DNA of 64,000 bases from Sulfuricella sp. (GCA_041651995.1 JBAZID010000001.1:558001-622000); one strand, 5' to 3'; positions 15,799 to 25,312 are shown, counted from the stretch's first letter. Program-made: numbers and translations. Notes: generated by a model not told the origin, from the sequence alone.

Positions 15799-15846
15799 TA
15801 AAATCAGCTCAGTGTGCAGCTCGCTAGGGTCCGCATCAGTGCTCGC

Positions 15847-18828
15847 TCAGTAATACTGCCGGATATAGCTGTAAGCCTTCTCGAACAGCTCCTCGTCGGC
15901 GTGCAGCTTATATTTGAAGAGCGCCTTGCGCAGCGCCTTCTTGATTTCGCGCTCACCGGCCAGGGTGTCCTGCCAGCCGGGGAAGCGAACCAAACGCACG
16001 ATTTCGTCGATATCCGCCACCACGCGCTCAACCATGATTGGCGTCTCGGCAGTTTTTACCTCGTTGAACAGTTCGGTCAGCGCTGCCTTGCCGCGATCCT
16101 CGTCCTCCTCGGGAGGGATTTCCTTCTCGGCCTGCAACACTTCCTTGGCGATCTGGAGTAGTTGCTTGAGGAATTCCACGCTATTCAATACGCCAGACTC
16201 GAAGCGATCCCGCAGAGCATCCAGCCGTTCCGATAGCGCCTTGAATTTCGGGTTGCCAAGATGCTTGCGCAGCCGCCGCGCCACCTTGATCTCGATTTCC
16301 TTAGCCTTGCTCGGGTCGGGGTTGGATAGCACCGCCTCAAGCAAATCGGCATCCAGCACTAGCGTATCAAGATCATCGCGCACAGCATCGACATGCACGT
16401 TCTGGTGAATCAGCTCAATGGTCTTCGCGCCGAGGGAATGCCAGATCAACTTGCCGTGGCCGCTGGAGGGCTGCACCGACTGATACACCTGCGACAGCCA
16501 CTTGTAGTCCTTCTCGTACTGACCGAGAATTGGATCGGGCGAAATCGCCTCCCAAAGCTTACCGAGCACGCTGTATTCACCAGCGAAGTTATCGCGCACC
16601 GTGTTGTTGGGCAGGCATTGCTGGGCGGCGATCAGACCTTCGTAGCCCTCAACCGTGCGATCCACACCAGCGAAAAAAGCCAGGCATTTCTGCATCGCCT
16701 CCGGCAACCGGTCCATGAGTTCCTGGATGTTGCTGACTACAGAGAGTATGGATTTATCATCAAACTCCAGCGCCTTGGCCACATCGTCGAAGATACCGAG
16801 GTAGTCTACGATCAGACCGTGGGTTTTCTGTTCGGAGTAGGTTCGGTTCACACGGCAGATGGCCTGCAACAGCGTGTGGTCGCGCAGTGGCTTGTCGAGA
16901 TACATGGCCTGCAAGATCGGTGCGTCGAAGCCGGTGAGCAGCTTGGACGTGACGATCAGCAGTTTCAGCGGATCGTTGGGGTCGCGGAAGCGGTCGAGCA
17001 GCCGTTCGTCTTCATCCCGGCTACGCGAGAATGCCTTATATTGGGGCTCGTTCGCATTCACCGTCATCACGATATCGCTTGCCTCGGGCGGCAGAAGCTT
17101 GTCCAGTTCGGTCTTGTAGAGCAGGCATGATTCCCGATCAAAGGTGACGATCTGCCCCTTGAATCCATTCGGCTCCACCTTGCTCTGGAAGTGCCGGACG
17201 ATGTCCTCACACACGTACCGGATACGCTCCGGCGTCTTTACCAGCACAGCCATCTTGGCAGCGGTCTTGCCGAGGTTATCCTTGTCCAGGTCGGAGAGGC
17301 CGCCAGTCATCTCCTTGAACGCCGCGTCAATGGCGGCCTTGTCGATATGCAAATCCACCAGGCGCGGCTCGAAGTGCAGCTTCAGCGTCGCCCCGTCGCG
17401 GATTGACTCCTCAAAGCCATAGCGGCTCATGTAGCCCTTGGTATCCTCGTCGGCGCCGAAGGCGTAGAAGGTATTCTTGTCGAAGCGATTGATTGGCGTG
17501 CCAGTCAGGCCGAAGAGGAAGGCATTCGGCAGCGCATCACGCATCTTGCGGCCAAGGTCGCCTTCCTGGGTGCGGTGCGCCTCGTCCACCAGGGCGATGA
17601 TGTTGCTGCGCTCGTTGAGTGCGCCATCGGCCTCGCCGAATTTGAAGATCGTGGTGATGATGATCTTGCGCACGTCCTGCGCCAGCAGTTGTTGCAGCTT
17701 GTCGCGTGTCTCGGCCTTCTCCAGATTAGGGATATCGGCCCCAGTGAAAGTGCCGGTGATCTGGGTGTCGAGGTCGATGCGATCCACCACGATCAGCACC
17801 GTCGGATTTTTCAATCGGGGATGCAGGCGCAGCTTCTGCGCTGCGAAGACCATCAGCAGCGACTTGCCGGAACCCTGGAAGTGCCAGATCAGGCCCTTCT
17901 TCGGGTAGCCGGCCAATACTCGCTCGACGATCTTGTTCGCGGCTTCATATTGCTGGTAACGGCAGATGATCTTGATGCGGCGCTGCTTCTTGTCGGTGGC
18001 GAACAGGGTGAAACTGAAGAGAATGTCCAGCACTACATGGGGCCGCAACATGCTTTCGGCGGCGAGCTTCAGACCATGCAAAGGATGCCGCTGCGAGTCG
18101 CCGCCATCCGCATCCAGATTCCACGGCCCCCAGTCCTTGACCGGCAGTCCGAGCGAACCGTAGTGGTATTCCTTGCCCTCGGTGGCCACCGAGAACACGT
18201 TGCAGACGAACAGTTCCGGCACGTACTTCTCATAGTCGTCATGCACCTGAACCGCGCCATCGACCCAACTCACCGCCGAGCGCGTCGGCGTCTTGGCCTC
18301 GATCAGCACCAGCGGTAGGCCATTGACCAGCAATACCAGATCAGCCCGGCGCTCGGCGCTGCCAGCGCGGTAGACGAATTGCTGAGTGACGACGTACTGG
18401 TTCTGATCAAGGTTGTCGAAGTCAATCAACCGCACCGGCACATGTTCGTTGTTCTGGCCGAAAGGCATGGAACGCTCGCCGCGCAGCCAGGCGGTCATTT
18501 CCTCGTTGGCGCGAATCAGACCGTCGGAGCGCACTGAGAGAATGACGGCGCGCAGTTTGTAGAGCACCTCGTCGGCTCGGTCTGGCTGGGCGGTGATTTC
18601 GGGGTTGAGGCGAATCAGCGCCTCGCGGACCCAGCGCTCGACCAACACTTCCTGAGGCTGTCGGGGAATGTCGGCGCTGGCGACACGGCGCCAGCCGAGG
18701 CCTTTATGGGCGCGGCCGTAATTGCTTTCCGGCTCCTGAGCGACGTTGACCGCGACAGGCTTAGCCGGGCCGGAGAGCAGGTCGTGGAGGTAAGCTTCGA
18801 CGGTGTTGGATTCATTGAAAGAACTCAC
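15847..18828 (-). CDS. hsdR: Type I restriction endonuclease subunit R
   Basis: A 993-residue motor-nuclease. The N-terminal nuclease region has RRADLVLLVNGLPLVLIEAK (D163, E177-x-K179). The superfamily 2 motor has Walker A GSGKS at 319-323, the DEAH box in LVDEAHRTQ, GLTGTPI and later helicase motifs (LLIVTSKLLTGFDAP and QAICRVNRTY). HsdR translocates DNA and cuts when unmodified target sites are found by HsdM/HsdS. Its ATG overlaps the hsdS stop by 4 bp. The sequence looks intact. Confidence 0.95.
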   Translation of the reverse strand: MSSFNESNTVEAYLHDLLSGPAKPVAVNVAQEPESNYGRAHKGLGWRRVASADIPRQPQEVLVERWVREALIRLNPEITAQPDRADEVLYKLRAVILSVRSDGLIRANEEMTAWLRGERSMPFGQNNEHVPVRLIDFDNLDQNQYVVTQQFVYRAGSAERRADLVLLVNGLPLVLIEAKTPTRSAVSWVDGAVQVHDDYEKYVPELFVCNVFSVATEGKEYHYGSLGLPVKDWGPWNLDADGGDSQRHPLHGLKLAAESMLRPHVVLDILFSFTLFATDKKQRRIKIICRYQQYEAANKIVERVLAGYPKKGLIWHFQGSGKSLLMVFAAQKLRLHPRLKNPTVLIVVDRIDLDTQITGTFTGADIPNLEKAETRDKLQQLLAQDVRKIIITTIFKFGEADGALNERSNIIALVDEAHRTQEGDLGRKMRDALPNAFLFGLTGTPINRFDKNTFYAFGADEDTKGYMSRYGFEESIRDGATLKLHFEPRLVDLHIDKAAIDAAFKEMTGGLSDLDKDNLGKTAAKMAVLVKTPERIRYVCEDIVRHFQSKVEPNGFKGQIVTFDRESCLLYKTELDKLLPPEASDIVMTVNANEPQYKAFSRSRDEDERLLDRFRDPNDPLKLLIVTSKLLTGFDAPILQAMYLDKPLRDHTLLQAICRVNRTYSEQKTHGLIVDYLGIFDDVAKALEFDDKSILSVVSNIQELMDRLPEAMQKCLAFFAGVDRTVEGYEGLIAAQQCLPNNTVRDNFAGEYSVLGKLWEAISPDPILGQYEKDYKWLSQVYQSVQPSSGHGKLIWHSLGAKTIELIHQNVHVDAVRDDLDTLVLDADLLEAVLSNPDPSKAKEIEIKVARRLRKHLGNPKFKALSERLDALRDRFESGVLNSVEFLKQLLQIAKEVLQAEKEIPPEEDEDRGKAALTELFNEVKTAETPIMVERVVADIDEIVRLVRFPGWQDTLAGEREIKKALRKALFKYKLHADEELFEKAYSYIRQYY

Positions 18829-19988
18829 TTATCCCTCCCTGCAATTTCTGCGAGCAGTAGTTTCTTCATTCCCTCAGAAGAGGAGCGCCGAGCAAGCGCA
18901 GCCTTTTCTGCCGACTTTGCTTTCTCTATCTCGTTCAGCAACCGTTGTTGCTCATCCAGCGGCGGCAGCGGTAACTGAACACGAAGCAAATTGCTAGCGT
19001 TGACGTTTGCCTGACTCACGGCCTTCGTCGCATATGCAAGAACTTGTCGACGTCCGAAATCAGAGTTCAAGTAAAGCGTGAGAAACTGTGGCTCGAGTTT
19101 CTCAGGAAGTGTCTTGATTCGAACCAAGTAAGATGCGAAGACGTGATCGCCTTCGAGCTCGTACACTCCAGTCCTGCCGACCAATTCGTAGCTATTGGTT
19201 CGATTGAAGAGCACATCCCCACGGACAAGACGATAAGATTCGAAATCCTTGTCATTGAGATCTACATATTTGATGTCGTTCTCAACGCAGAGGCCCTCTT
19301 CGAGGTTCATCATCCGTAGCATCGGATATCGCCCGTCCGATCCGGCGTTGATTGAGAGACCATATTGGGTCCCATGCACTACCGAGCCAAGTTCGACAAT
19401 TGGCCATTCGCGATTGAGTACATCACTCAGCAAGGCACGGATCAGCCGATCTGCTGATGCCCCAATGCTCTGATGCGCAGCACTGGCGTATTCAATGGCC
19501 TTCAGAAGTTCAACAATTCTTGTTTGCTCTGATAGTGGAGCAAGTGAAAACTCAAAACCCGCCAGACTCGTCCAGTTGGTGCGCGGACTCAGGCTGCCCG
19601 CCGATGTGCCTACTGCATGATCGAAAAACGCATCGGTCTGACAAATGAACGGCAACAACTCTGGCAGCAAAACGTTTGCGTCCGAACTCTCCAGCACGTA
19701 TATATCACCCGAACATACCCCTGAAAAATCAGCCACCGCTACCTTGCGCTGATAAGCGCGGCGTTTGCCGAATAGCACCTGCCCCGGCTTGAACACGCTA
19801 GTGAAAGTCACCCCGTCCGCCACGTTGCCCCAACTGCGAATCCGCAGATCGCCGGGCTCCAGATGTTCCAAGCCGACAAACCGCTCGTAGCCCTCAGACA
19901 ATGGATCCGCACAGCGCGACTTGGATAGCCGCACTACGTCGCCGAACTTCACCTTGCGCCAGCCGGGTTTTAACTTTGGATCATTCAT
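18825..19988 (-). CDS. hsdS: Type I specificity subunit S
   Basis: A 387-residue HsdS with the usual two target-recognition domains. The first half starts at WRKVKFGDVVRLSK and ends at the LAPLSEQTRIVELLKAIE conserved helix; the second runs from WPIVELGSVVHGTQYG to the LPLPPLDEQQRLLNEIEKAK helix. The pair of LPL-x-EQ helices spaces the two DNA half-sites. It is coupled to the helicase gene upstream and to hsdR downstream by 4-bp overlaps. A truncated relative of its first 60-70 residues lies at 23592-23867. Confidence 0.93.
   Translation of the reverse strand: MNDPKLKPGWRKVKFGDVVRLSKSRCADPLSEGYERFVGLEHLEPGDLRIRSWGNVADGVTFTSVFKPGQVLFGKRRAYQRKVAVADFSGVCSGDIYVLESSDANVLLPELLPFICQTDAFFDHAVGTSAGSLSPRTNWTSLAGFEFSLAPLSEQTRIVELLKAIEYASAAHQSIGASADRLIRALLSDVLNREWPIVELGSVVHGTQYGLSINAGSDGRYPMLRMMNLEEGLCVENDIKYVDLNDKDFESYRLVRGDVLFNRTNSYELVGRTGVYELEGDHVFASYLVRIKTLPEKLEPQFLTLYLNSDFGRRQVLAYATKAVSQANVNASNLLRVQLPLPPLDEQQRLLNEIEKAKSAEKAALARRSSSEGMKKLLLAEIAGRDK
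19805..19988 (-). repeat. hsdS 5' region, right member of a diverged duplicate pair
   Basis: The first roughly 65 codons of hsdS are clearly similar in DNA and protein to the hsdS fragment at 23683-23867. The two copies have the same orientation and enclose the helicase/OLD nuclease pair. Many synonymous and some amino-acid differences show the copies are old or came from different hsdS genes. Confidence 0.75.
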
Positions 19989-21655
19989 GGTTCATTGCTC
20001 AAAAACGGCGCGGCATATCCAAGATACTCGTCTTGAGAATGTCGAGTGACATTCCATCGCCTTGTCCACCCGGCCGGCCTAGGCCGCTGATTTGCGAATG
20101 TCAGTACGAGGCGGCGCTTCGCTCGTGATATGCCGACGAAGAAAGCACAACGATTTTCGTCTTGATTCCCAAAGAATATCTCATTCTCCACGGCCAAGAT
20201 AATCACCGAGTCGAACTCCAAACCCTTGCTCTTGTGGATGGTCAGAATGCGAACTGCCCGGTCATCTGAAAATCTGGCCAAGGCTTTTAACAAATCAGGC
20301 TCGACCTTGAGTTGATCTTCGATCCGTATCTTTGTCTCCTGAATCACTTCTTTAAGCCGAGCTTTGGGCTCGTAATCTGGAGACAATGCCGTCAGGTTGC
20401 TAATGCCCACTTTCTTCAGGAAATTCTCAACAAATATCCATCCGTTTGGCCACCTGTCGTCAATCAGATCGAGTATTGCAGCTTCCTTGCATTCAGATTT
20501 GATGAAGCGTTGCCAGTCATGCCGCATATCGGCTTGCTCCGCATCGTCGGCAAACGGGATCAATTGATCCATCAGACGTAGCCACGCTGCGGGTTCTCGC
20601 GAGCCGTATAGCGACAACAGGTAATCAACAATTAGTCTTGCTACCGGTTCAATCGAGATATCCTGGAGTTGTTGCTCGTTACGGTAGGGTATGCCTCGCT
20701 TTCCAAGCTCGGCCATTAGCAGATCAGCATATAGATCGAGTTGCTTTGATACCAGTACGGCAATTTCTGAATGCGGTATGCACTCATCACGCGTCCAGCT
20801 TACAATCAGGTCGGCCAGGTACTCGGCCTCTTGTTGGCTGGTATCGAAACCCCTAGCATAAATTTCTCCTTCTTCGCCGACGATCTGCTCGTCCGGCATC
20901 ATGGCGGCGGGGTCCAGAACCCGAATAATCTCGTTCTGCATACGCAGGAGTCGCGCCTTCGAGCGAAAGTTGAGGTACAGATTCAGGGGGACCGCATTGA
21001 AGTCGGCGGCGAAGGTCGAGAAGACCCCCTCCAGCGCGCCAGCCCAGACCATGATTATCTGTTTGATATCCCCCACGGCAGTCAAGCGAATCGACGTCCC
21101 TTGAAACGCCAGCTTGACCAGTTCGTATTGCTTGTCGGTGCAGTCCTGAAACTCATCCAAAAAGACATCGCTATACGTCTTGCGGATTGCGTTGCGGGCC
21201 ACCTGCGATGTTTCGAGAATTTGAATCGCCAGGGGAACGAGATCGCTGAATTCAATTTGTCTACGCGTGACCTTCCGATCGCCGATTTTGTAGTCTGGAT
21301 CAAGTGCGTCATGCCCGGTGAGTACCGGACGAAAGCGGTCGATGATGCGCTTTGCAAAAGCGTGGAAGGTGTAGCTGTCGAATCGGGCAGCAAGGTCAGC
21401 GCCACATCTTCGCCGTACCCGTTCCTTCAGGTTTCGACTGGCATCGACCTTGAACGAAATGGCGAGGATGCGATTGGGATAGCGGCAGGTGGCTGTTCGC
21501 AACAGGAAGTCTGCACGTTGCGCGAGCATTTCAGTCTTTCCTGCGCCTGGGCCAGCGGTCAGGGCAAGGCAGCGTTCGCCCTCAGTGGCGGCTCGTAGTG
21601 CATTGGGCTCCAGCGTTAGGCCATCGGCGGGCAGCCAGTCTTCCTGCCTGATCAT
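19985..21655 (-). CDS. gajB: UvrD-like superfamily 1 helicase, GajB-like
   Basis: The 556-residue protein has UvrD/Rep helicase motifs: Walker A GPGAGKT at 35-41, the FLDEFQDC motif II, TAVGDIKQII (motif III), YLNFRSKARLL (motif IV), RILTIHKSKGLEFDSVII (motif V) and FVGISRAKRRLVL (motif VI). It directly follows an OLD-family nuclease gene with a 4-bp overlap. That pairing defines Gabija (GajA with GajB), in which the helicase-like subunit joins a nuclease complex active against phage. It is shorter than DNA-repair UvrD (about 720 residues), in line with GajB. The symbol is by analogy. Confidence 0.78.
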   Translation of the reverse strand: MIRQEDWLPADGLTLEPNALRAATEGERCLALTAGPGAGKTEMLAQRADFLLRTATCRYPNRILAISFKVDASRNLKERVRRRCGADLAARFDSYTFHAFAKRIIDRFRPVLTGHDALDPDYKIGDRKVTRRQIEFSDLVPLAIQILETSQVARNAIRKTYSDVFLDEFQDCTDKQYELVKLAFQGTSIRLTAVGDIKQIIMVWAGALEGVFSTFAADFNAVPLNLYLNFRSKARLLRMQNEIIRVLDPAAMMPDEQIVGEEGEIYARGFDTSQQEAEYLADLIVSWTRDECIPHSEIAVLVSKQLDLYADLLMAELGKRGIPYRNEQQLQDISIEPVARLIVDYLLSLYGSREPAAWLRLMDQLIPFADDAEQADMRHDWQRFIKSECKEAAILDLIDDRWPNGWIFVENFLKKVGISNLTALSPDYEPKARLKEVIQETKIRIEDQLKVEPDLLKALARFSDDRAVRILTIHKSKGLEFDSVIILAVENEIFFGNQDENRCAFFVGISRAKRRLVLTFANQRPRPAGWTRRWNVTRHSQDEYLGYAAPFLSNEP

Positions 21656-23595
21656 TCAGGCAACTCCGCAAGCTTGGTGATTACAGCATCGGCGAGACGG
21701 CCAAGTGAAGGCGGCATGTTTGCCAGCAATTCTTCGTCCGTCAGTTTGGAGAGAGCGTTGATGTGGGCAGCCGGTTTGCTGGCGAGCTTGAAACGTTTTT
21801 GGTAGGTGATGAAGAGCTTCTGCTCGTCTTCTAAATATTGGTCGACACCGTGATAGCTGTCACCAAGAACAGCTTTGATTTTGCTGTCTTCTGGCAGAAC
21901 TCGATCGGCTTCATCAAGCTCGTACGCCACAGGAAAACACTTAACCATCGCAAAGTCCAAATCCAAAGGAGAGGAAAAGAAGACTCCTAGGCTCTCAAGT
22001 TCTTTGAGGTAGTTGACGTATTTGGCATCTGACTCGACCTCGAGTAACTTCCATTCAGCGCTATTCCACTCAGGGATCTCATCTATCTTGCCGACCGAAG
22101 GAAACATGATTCCAGGTGAGTAGGTTTTAAGCTGGTTGGCAACATAACGGACTCTTCCCCATCCCCCTTGGTGTCTCGCCAGATCCAGATCCAGGAGCGT
22201 AATGAATGGGATGTTGAGCGCGCTAAGCAAACGCCAGAAATGATTGACGTGCCTACCACCGAGCGGGACGACCGAGATGGCGGATTCATCGACTGGGACG
22301 CCTTTTGCTTTCAATATGCGTGGGAGCACTATTTCTTCGCTGTCACCCTCGCCAAGTACCACCAATCGCGAGAAGTACAACTCTGGAAACGCCTGTACCG
22401 CCTCACGAACAAACTTGTGGGCCTCATGTGCAGCTGGCGGCATTTCAACCCCTGTTACCCGTGTTTGACGTGTCTCCGTCAGGCGCAAGTAGCGAATGCT
22501 TTCTGGCGATACACGGCGCAGCATGGACGGGGCATGGGTGGCTATAAGCGCCTGTGCATCAGCCTTGCCAACTAAATTCGCTAAGGCAGAAACAATGCGG
22601 CCCAGATAATGTGGAGAAAGGCTGTTCTCGGGTTCTTCCACCGCAACAAGCGTGAATACGGCAGGTTTAAGTTTGTCTGGGTCGAAGGTGTCATCTTCTC
22701 CGCTGAGTACCGAACGCCCTATGGCTTGGGAAGAAAGAACCAATGACAGATAGAGCATGGATTTCTGACCATCACTCAGCCGCGAGAAATCTACCAATTT
22801 CTCGTCGTGGCCTGGCGAGAACGATACTGACAGATGACGCAGCAGCGCTTCGATTTCGCTTGCCATGAAGGTGATCGACGGGTCAGCAAAATAGCTGCCT
22901 TTGTGCAATCCCTTCCAGGCACTGGTCAGTTTGTTACTGAGTGAGTCGACTGATACGTTTCCAGCCAAGCTTTCGCTGATCTGGTCGGTCAAACTCTTAA
23001 TTGATTCCCGCTCAGCATCCCAATTCACTGCCCGCAACAAACGGCCGAGTAAGGCATTCGTACTGAAAGCGATGTGCTCCGCTGGGTCACGTCTTGCTGG
23101 TAGGTAGTGAATCTGGATGTTATTGCGCTCGGCACGCGGAACAGGCGCTATGGTCAGGGGCGAACCATCCTCATTTAAGTCCAGTACATATCGAAGCGTG
23201 TCTTCGATATCTCCAGCCACTCCCATGCTTGCATCGAGACGAAAGCGAACACGTGGAATGCCCTCCGCATCATCCAGACGCATGTGACCAAAATGAGCGG
23301 GAATCGTAGGGTGCTCTCCGGCATCATCCAGCAGCTCTGGAAACAGAAAATCGGCTTCGATCCAGAGGTCTCGCTCGTCCGGTATCTCCACCTCATCATG
23401 AGGAACGTGGAAATCAGCCTTTTGGATGCGTCTCAACGTTGGGTCAAAAGCAAACAAGCGACACAGCGCCTGCATAGCGGCAGTCTTGCCGGAGCCATTT
23501 GGCCCAATCAGAAAGGTCAGGCCTTCAAGGCTCAGCTCAGTTGGCTCAGGGCCAAAGCACTGGAAGTTTGATAAGCGGATACTTTGAAGCTTCAT
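21652..23595 (-). CDS. gajA: OLD-family ATPase/TOPRIM endonuclease, GajA-like
   Basis: The 647-residue protein starts with an ABC-type ATPase: Walker A GPNGSGKT (31-38), signature RLSDGQKSM (about 272-280), Walker B TLVAVEEPENSLSP (about 315-328) and IATHAPS as the H-loop. A TOPRIM domain follows, with the conserved glutamate in VVLGEGDSEE (E416) and an LLDLDLAR acidic motif (about 467-474). That is the domain order of class 2 OLD nucleases such as GajA, which nick DNA when nucleotides are depleted. It is coupled to the downstream UvrD-like gene and to the hsdS fragment upstream by 4-bp overlaps. Confidence 0.8.
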   Translation of the reverse strand: MKLQSIRLSNFQCFGPEPTELSLEGLTFLIGPNGSGKTAAMQALCRLFAFDPTLRRIQKADFHVPHDEVEIPDERDLWIEADFLFPELLDDAGEHPTIPAHFGHMRLDDAEGIPRVRFRLDASMGVAGDIEDTLRYVLDLNEDGSPLTIAPVPRAERNNIQIHYLPARRDPAEHIAFSTNALLGRLLRAVNWDAERESIKSLTDQISESLAGNVSVDSLSNKLTSAWKGLHKGSYFADPSITFMASEIEALLRHLSVSFSPGHDEKLVDFSRLSDGQKSMLYLSLVLSSQAIGRSVLSGEDDTFDPDKLKPAVFTLVAVEEPENSLSPHYLGRIVSALANLVGKADAQALIATHAPSMLRRVSPESIRYLRLTETRQTRVTGVEMPPAAHEAHKFVREAVQAFPELYFSRLVVLGEGDSEEIVLPRILKAKGVPVDESAISVVPLGGRHVNHFWRLLSALNIPFITLLDLDLARHQGGWGRVRYVANQLKTYSPGIMFPSVGKIDEIPEWNSAEWKLLEVESDAKYVNYLKELESLGVFFSSPLDLDFAMVKCFPVAYELDEADRVLPEDSKIKAVLGDSYHGVDQYLEDEQKLFITYQKRFKLASKPAAHINALSKLTDEELLANMPPSLGRLADAVITKLAELPE

Positions 23596-23867
23596 CGGGC
23601 GCTCCGTACCGCTGCAAGACAGGCCATCATTACGATCAGTGAATTGATGTGCCGCGAAAATACCAGCGCTTGCCCCGGTTTAAACATGCTGGTGAAAGTC
23701 ACCCCATCTGCCACATTGCCCCAGCTACGAATCCGAAGATCGCCAGGCTCCAGGTGTTCCAGCCCGACAAAGCGCGCGTAGCCCTCGGTCAGCGTATCTT
23801 GGCAGCGCGTCTTGGAAAGGCGCACTACCTCTCCGAATTTGACCTTGCGCCAATTAGCCTTAGGCAT
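23592..23867 (-). pseudogene. Truncated hsdS (N-terminal fragment)
   Basis: A 91-codon frame begins MPKANWRKVKFGEVVRLSK. Through TFTSMFKPGQ (about residue 66) it tracks the full HsdS, then it departs into an unrelated tail. It therefore lacks most of the first and all of the second target-recognition domain. Still, it fits tightly in the operon: it starts 1 bp after the ImmA-like gene and its stop overlaps the gajA-like start by 4 bp. It is probably a relic left when the nuclease-helicase pair was inserted, possibly kept for translational coupling. Confidence 0.75.
23683..23867 (-). repeat. hsdS 5' region, left member of a diverged duplicate pair
   Basis: Direct-orientation partner of 19805-19988. 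Shared strings include GTGAAAGTCACCCC and CTTGCGCCA on the plus strand, with scattered mismatches between. Confidence 0.75.
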
Positions 23868-23868
23868 G

Positions 23869-24978
23869 CTACTCGGCTGCTATAAAACGAAAACTCACAC
23901 GCAAATCATTCATCCAAGATGGGTCAATCAGTCCATCATGTTGGAGGCGGCCAACCACGATGCCAGGGTGAATGCCAATTTTTCCTGCGAAATCACATAC
24001 GGCTGCCTTAGTGCGCAGACCTATCAATTGAGGTACAAAGCGATCAGGGATTAAGAAATTTCCAGCCCAGTCATTGGCTTCACGCTCTTCCACAGAATCC
24101 GCTCCCGCTTTAGTCGGGTCATCCAGATAAACCGATTTTTTCTCTTTTGCATGCAGCAAGACGTGAGCTGCTTCGTGAAACAGGGTAAACCAGAACTTGT
24201 CGTTGGTTTTGCCATACAGGGAGAGCTGGATTAACGGACGATGAGGATTGAGCCACCGCGCAACCCCACTAACATGTGCTTTGGGGATGCCCGGAACCAG
24301 AACGAAAGCCACGCCTGCCTGACGGAACAGGGTGTGCAAATGGGGCTGGAATTCTTCTGGATCAAGATTGGTCAGTGCGCGGATCTCAGTGAGGGCCGCC
24401 TCAAAGCGAGCTCGGTCATATTTCGGACCATCTTGCTTTTCGGCTTCTTGCTCGCCCATACGCAACCAGGCAGAGATAGCGCCGACATCGCTTTGCTCCT
24501 CTCTGCTACGGCGAAATGCAGCCTGCATTTGACCATAATGGCTCTGCCACTCTTCAGGAGAGGCAACGCCAAAAAAGCGCAGGCACGATTCCACCAGGCC
24601 AGGTTTAGATTTTGCATCTACACGGCGTTTCTCGATGGCACCTGCATGCATCAATTCTTTAATTGGCAACTGGTCGAGCCAGTCTATCCAACCAGTAAAT
24701 TTCTCTGCTGCTTCGAGGCGAGCGCAGCGCTCACGATATTTTGCTTCGCGTGCCAGCCAGAAGCCAACGGTGCTACCCACTACACGTTCCAGTCGAATGG
24801 CGGCATCTTCAGTGAGCGGAACCTTGCCCTTGATGAGCTGGTTAACATGCTTGGTGGTATAGCCTAATCGTTGCGCCAACTCGGCCTGGGTCCAGTCACG
24901 TTCTTCGATGATGTCGAGAAGGGTGTCACCCGGTGGTGAAACCCAGTCAGGTGCGAATGGGGCTGCCAAATCATTCAT
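23869..24978 (-). CDS. XRE/HigA-type HTH protein fused to an ImmA/IrrE metallopeptidase domain
   Basis: The 369-residue protein has an N-terminal helix-turn-helix (residues about 17-70: LLDIIEERDWTQAELAQRLGYTTKHVNQLIKGK), typical of HigA-like antitoxins, and a C-terminal ImmA/IrrE-like domain with the zinc motif HEAAH at 268-272 (WFTLFHEAAHVLLH). It is preceded by a HigB-like toxin gene, overlapping by 8 bp. It should repress its own promoter through the palindrome at 25324-25342 and neutralise the toxin; the peptidase part may cleave the repressor or a partner on stress. The frame is open upstream, but MNDLAAPFAPDW is the sensible start. Confidence 0.85.
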   Translation of the reverse strand: MNDLAAPFAPDWVSPPGDTLLDIIEERDWTQAELAQRLGYTTKHVNQLIKGKVPLTEDAAIRLERVVGSTVGFWLAREAKYRERCARLEAAEKFTGWIDWLDQLPIKELMHAGAIEKRRVDAKSKPGLVESCLRFFGVASPEEWQSHYGQMQAAFRRSREEQSDVGAISAWLRMGEQEAEKQDGPKYDRARFEAALTEIRALTNLDPEEFQPHLHTLFRQAGVAFVLVPGIPKAHVSGVARWLNPHRPLIQLSLYGKTNDKFWFTLFHEAAHVLLHAKEKKSVYLDDPTKAGADSVEEREANDWAGNFLIPDRFVPQLIGLRTKAAVCDFAGKIGIHPGIVVGRLQHDGLIDPSWMNDLRVSFRFIAAE

Positions 24979-25300
24979 GGTAGTCTCCAATAAATTCGAT
25001 GCAGATGATTGTGACCTGTGACCAGTCAATGGACAGATCATCGCGAACGGGACAAGGATCATGGTCGGGAGCGAACACAAGCCGCCAACCACCTGCTAAA
25101 TCGAGAGCAAACTGGCCCGAACGATCTCCTTTAAGTGGATGGGGATTGCCCGCAGTTAAATCAGTTACCCGGCCTGCCGCATCCAAGTCATCCAGCCGTG
25201 TCCTTAATTTGCGCGCACAAACTGCACCGAGTTTTTTCTCGGCGACAGCTCGCTTCTCACATAACTCTCGAATCTTTTTGTCCTTGAAGTGAATCTCCAA
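24971..25300 (-). CDS. higB: HigB/RelE-superfamily toxin
   Basis: The 109-residue protein starts at TTG 25300 (MEIHFKDKKIRELCEK) and has the RelE/HigB pattern: an N-terminal helical pair, NPHPLKGDRSGQFALDL and GGWRLVFAPDHDP, then a C-terminal strand TIICIEFIGDYHE. HigB toxins cleave mRNA on the ribosome. The spacing to the following HTH/ImmA gene (8-bp overlap) fits the higB-first order. GAGG lies five bases before the TTG start. The gene has its own promoter-operator inside the restriction operon. Confidence 0.82.
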   Translation of the reverse strand: MEIHFKDKKIRELCEKRAVAEKKLGAVCARKLRTRLDDLDAAGRVTDLTAGNPHPLKGDRSGQFALDLAGGWRLVFAPDHDPCPVRDDLSIDWSQVTIICIEFIGDYHE

Positions 25301-25312
25301 GTGAACCTCGCC

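Noticed and set aside
17575..18318. 247-codon plus-strand frame inside hsdR
   Set aside because: Shadow of the hsdR coding strand; the helicase motifs on the minus strand settle the real frame.
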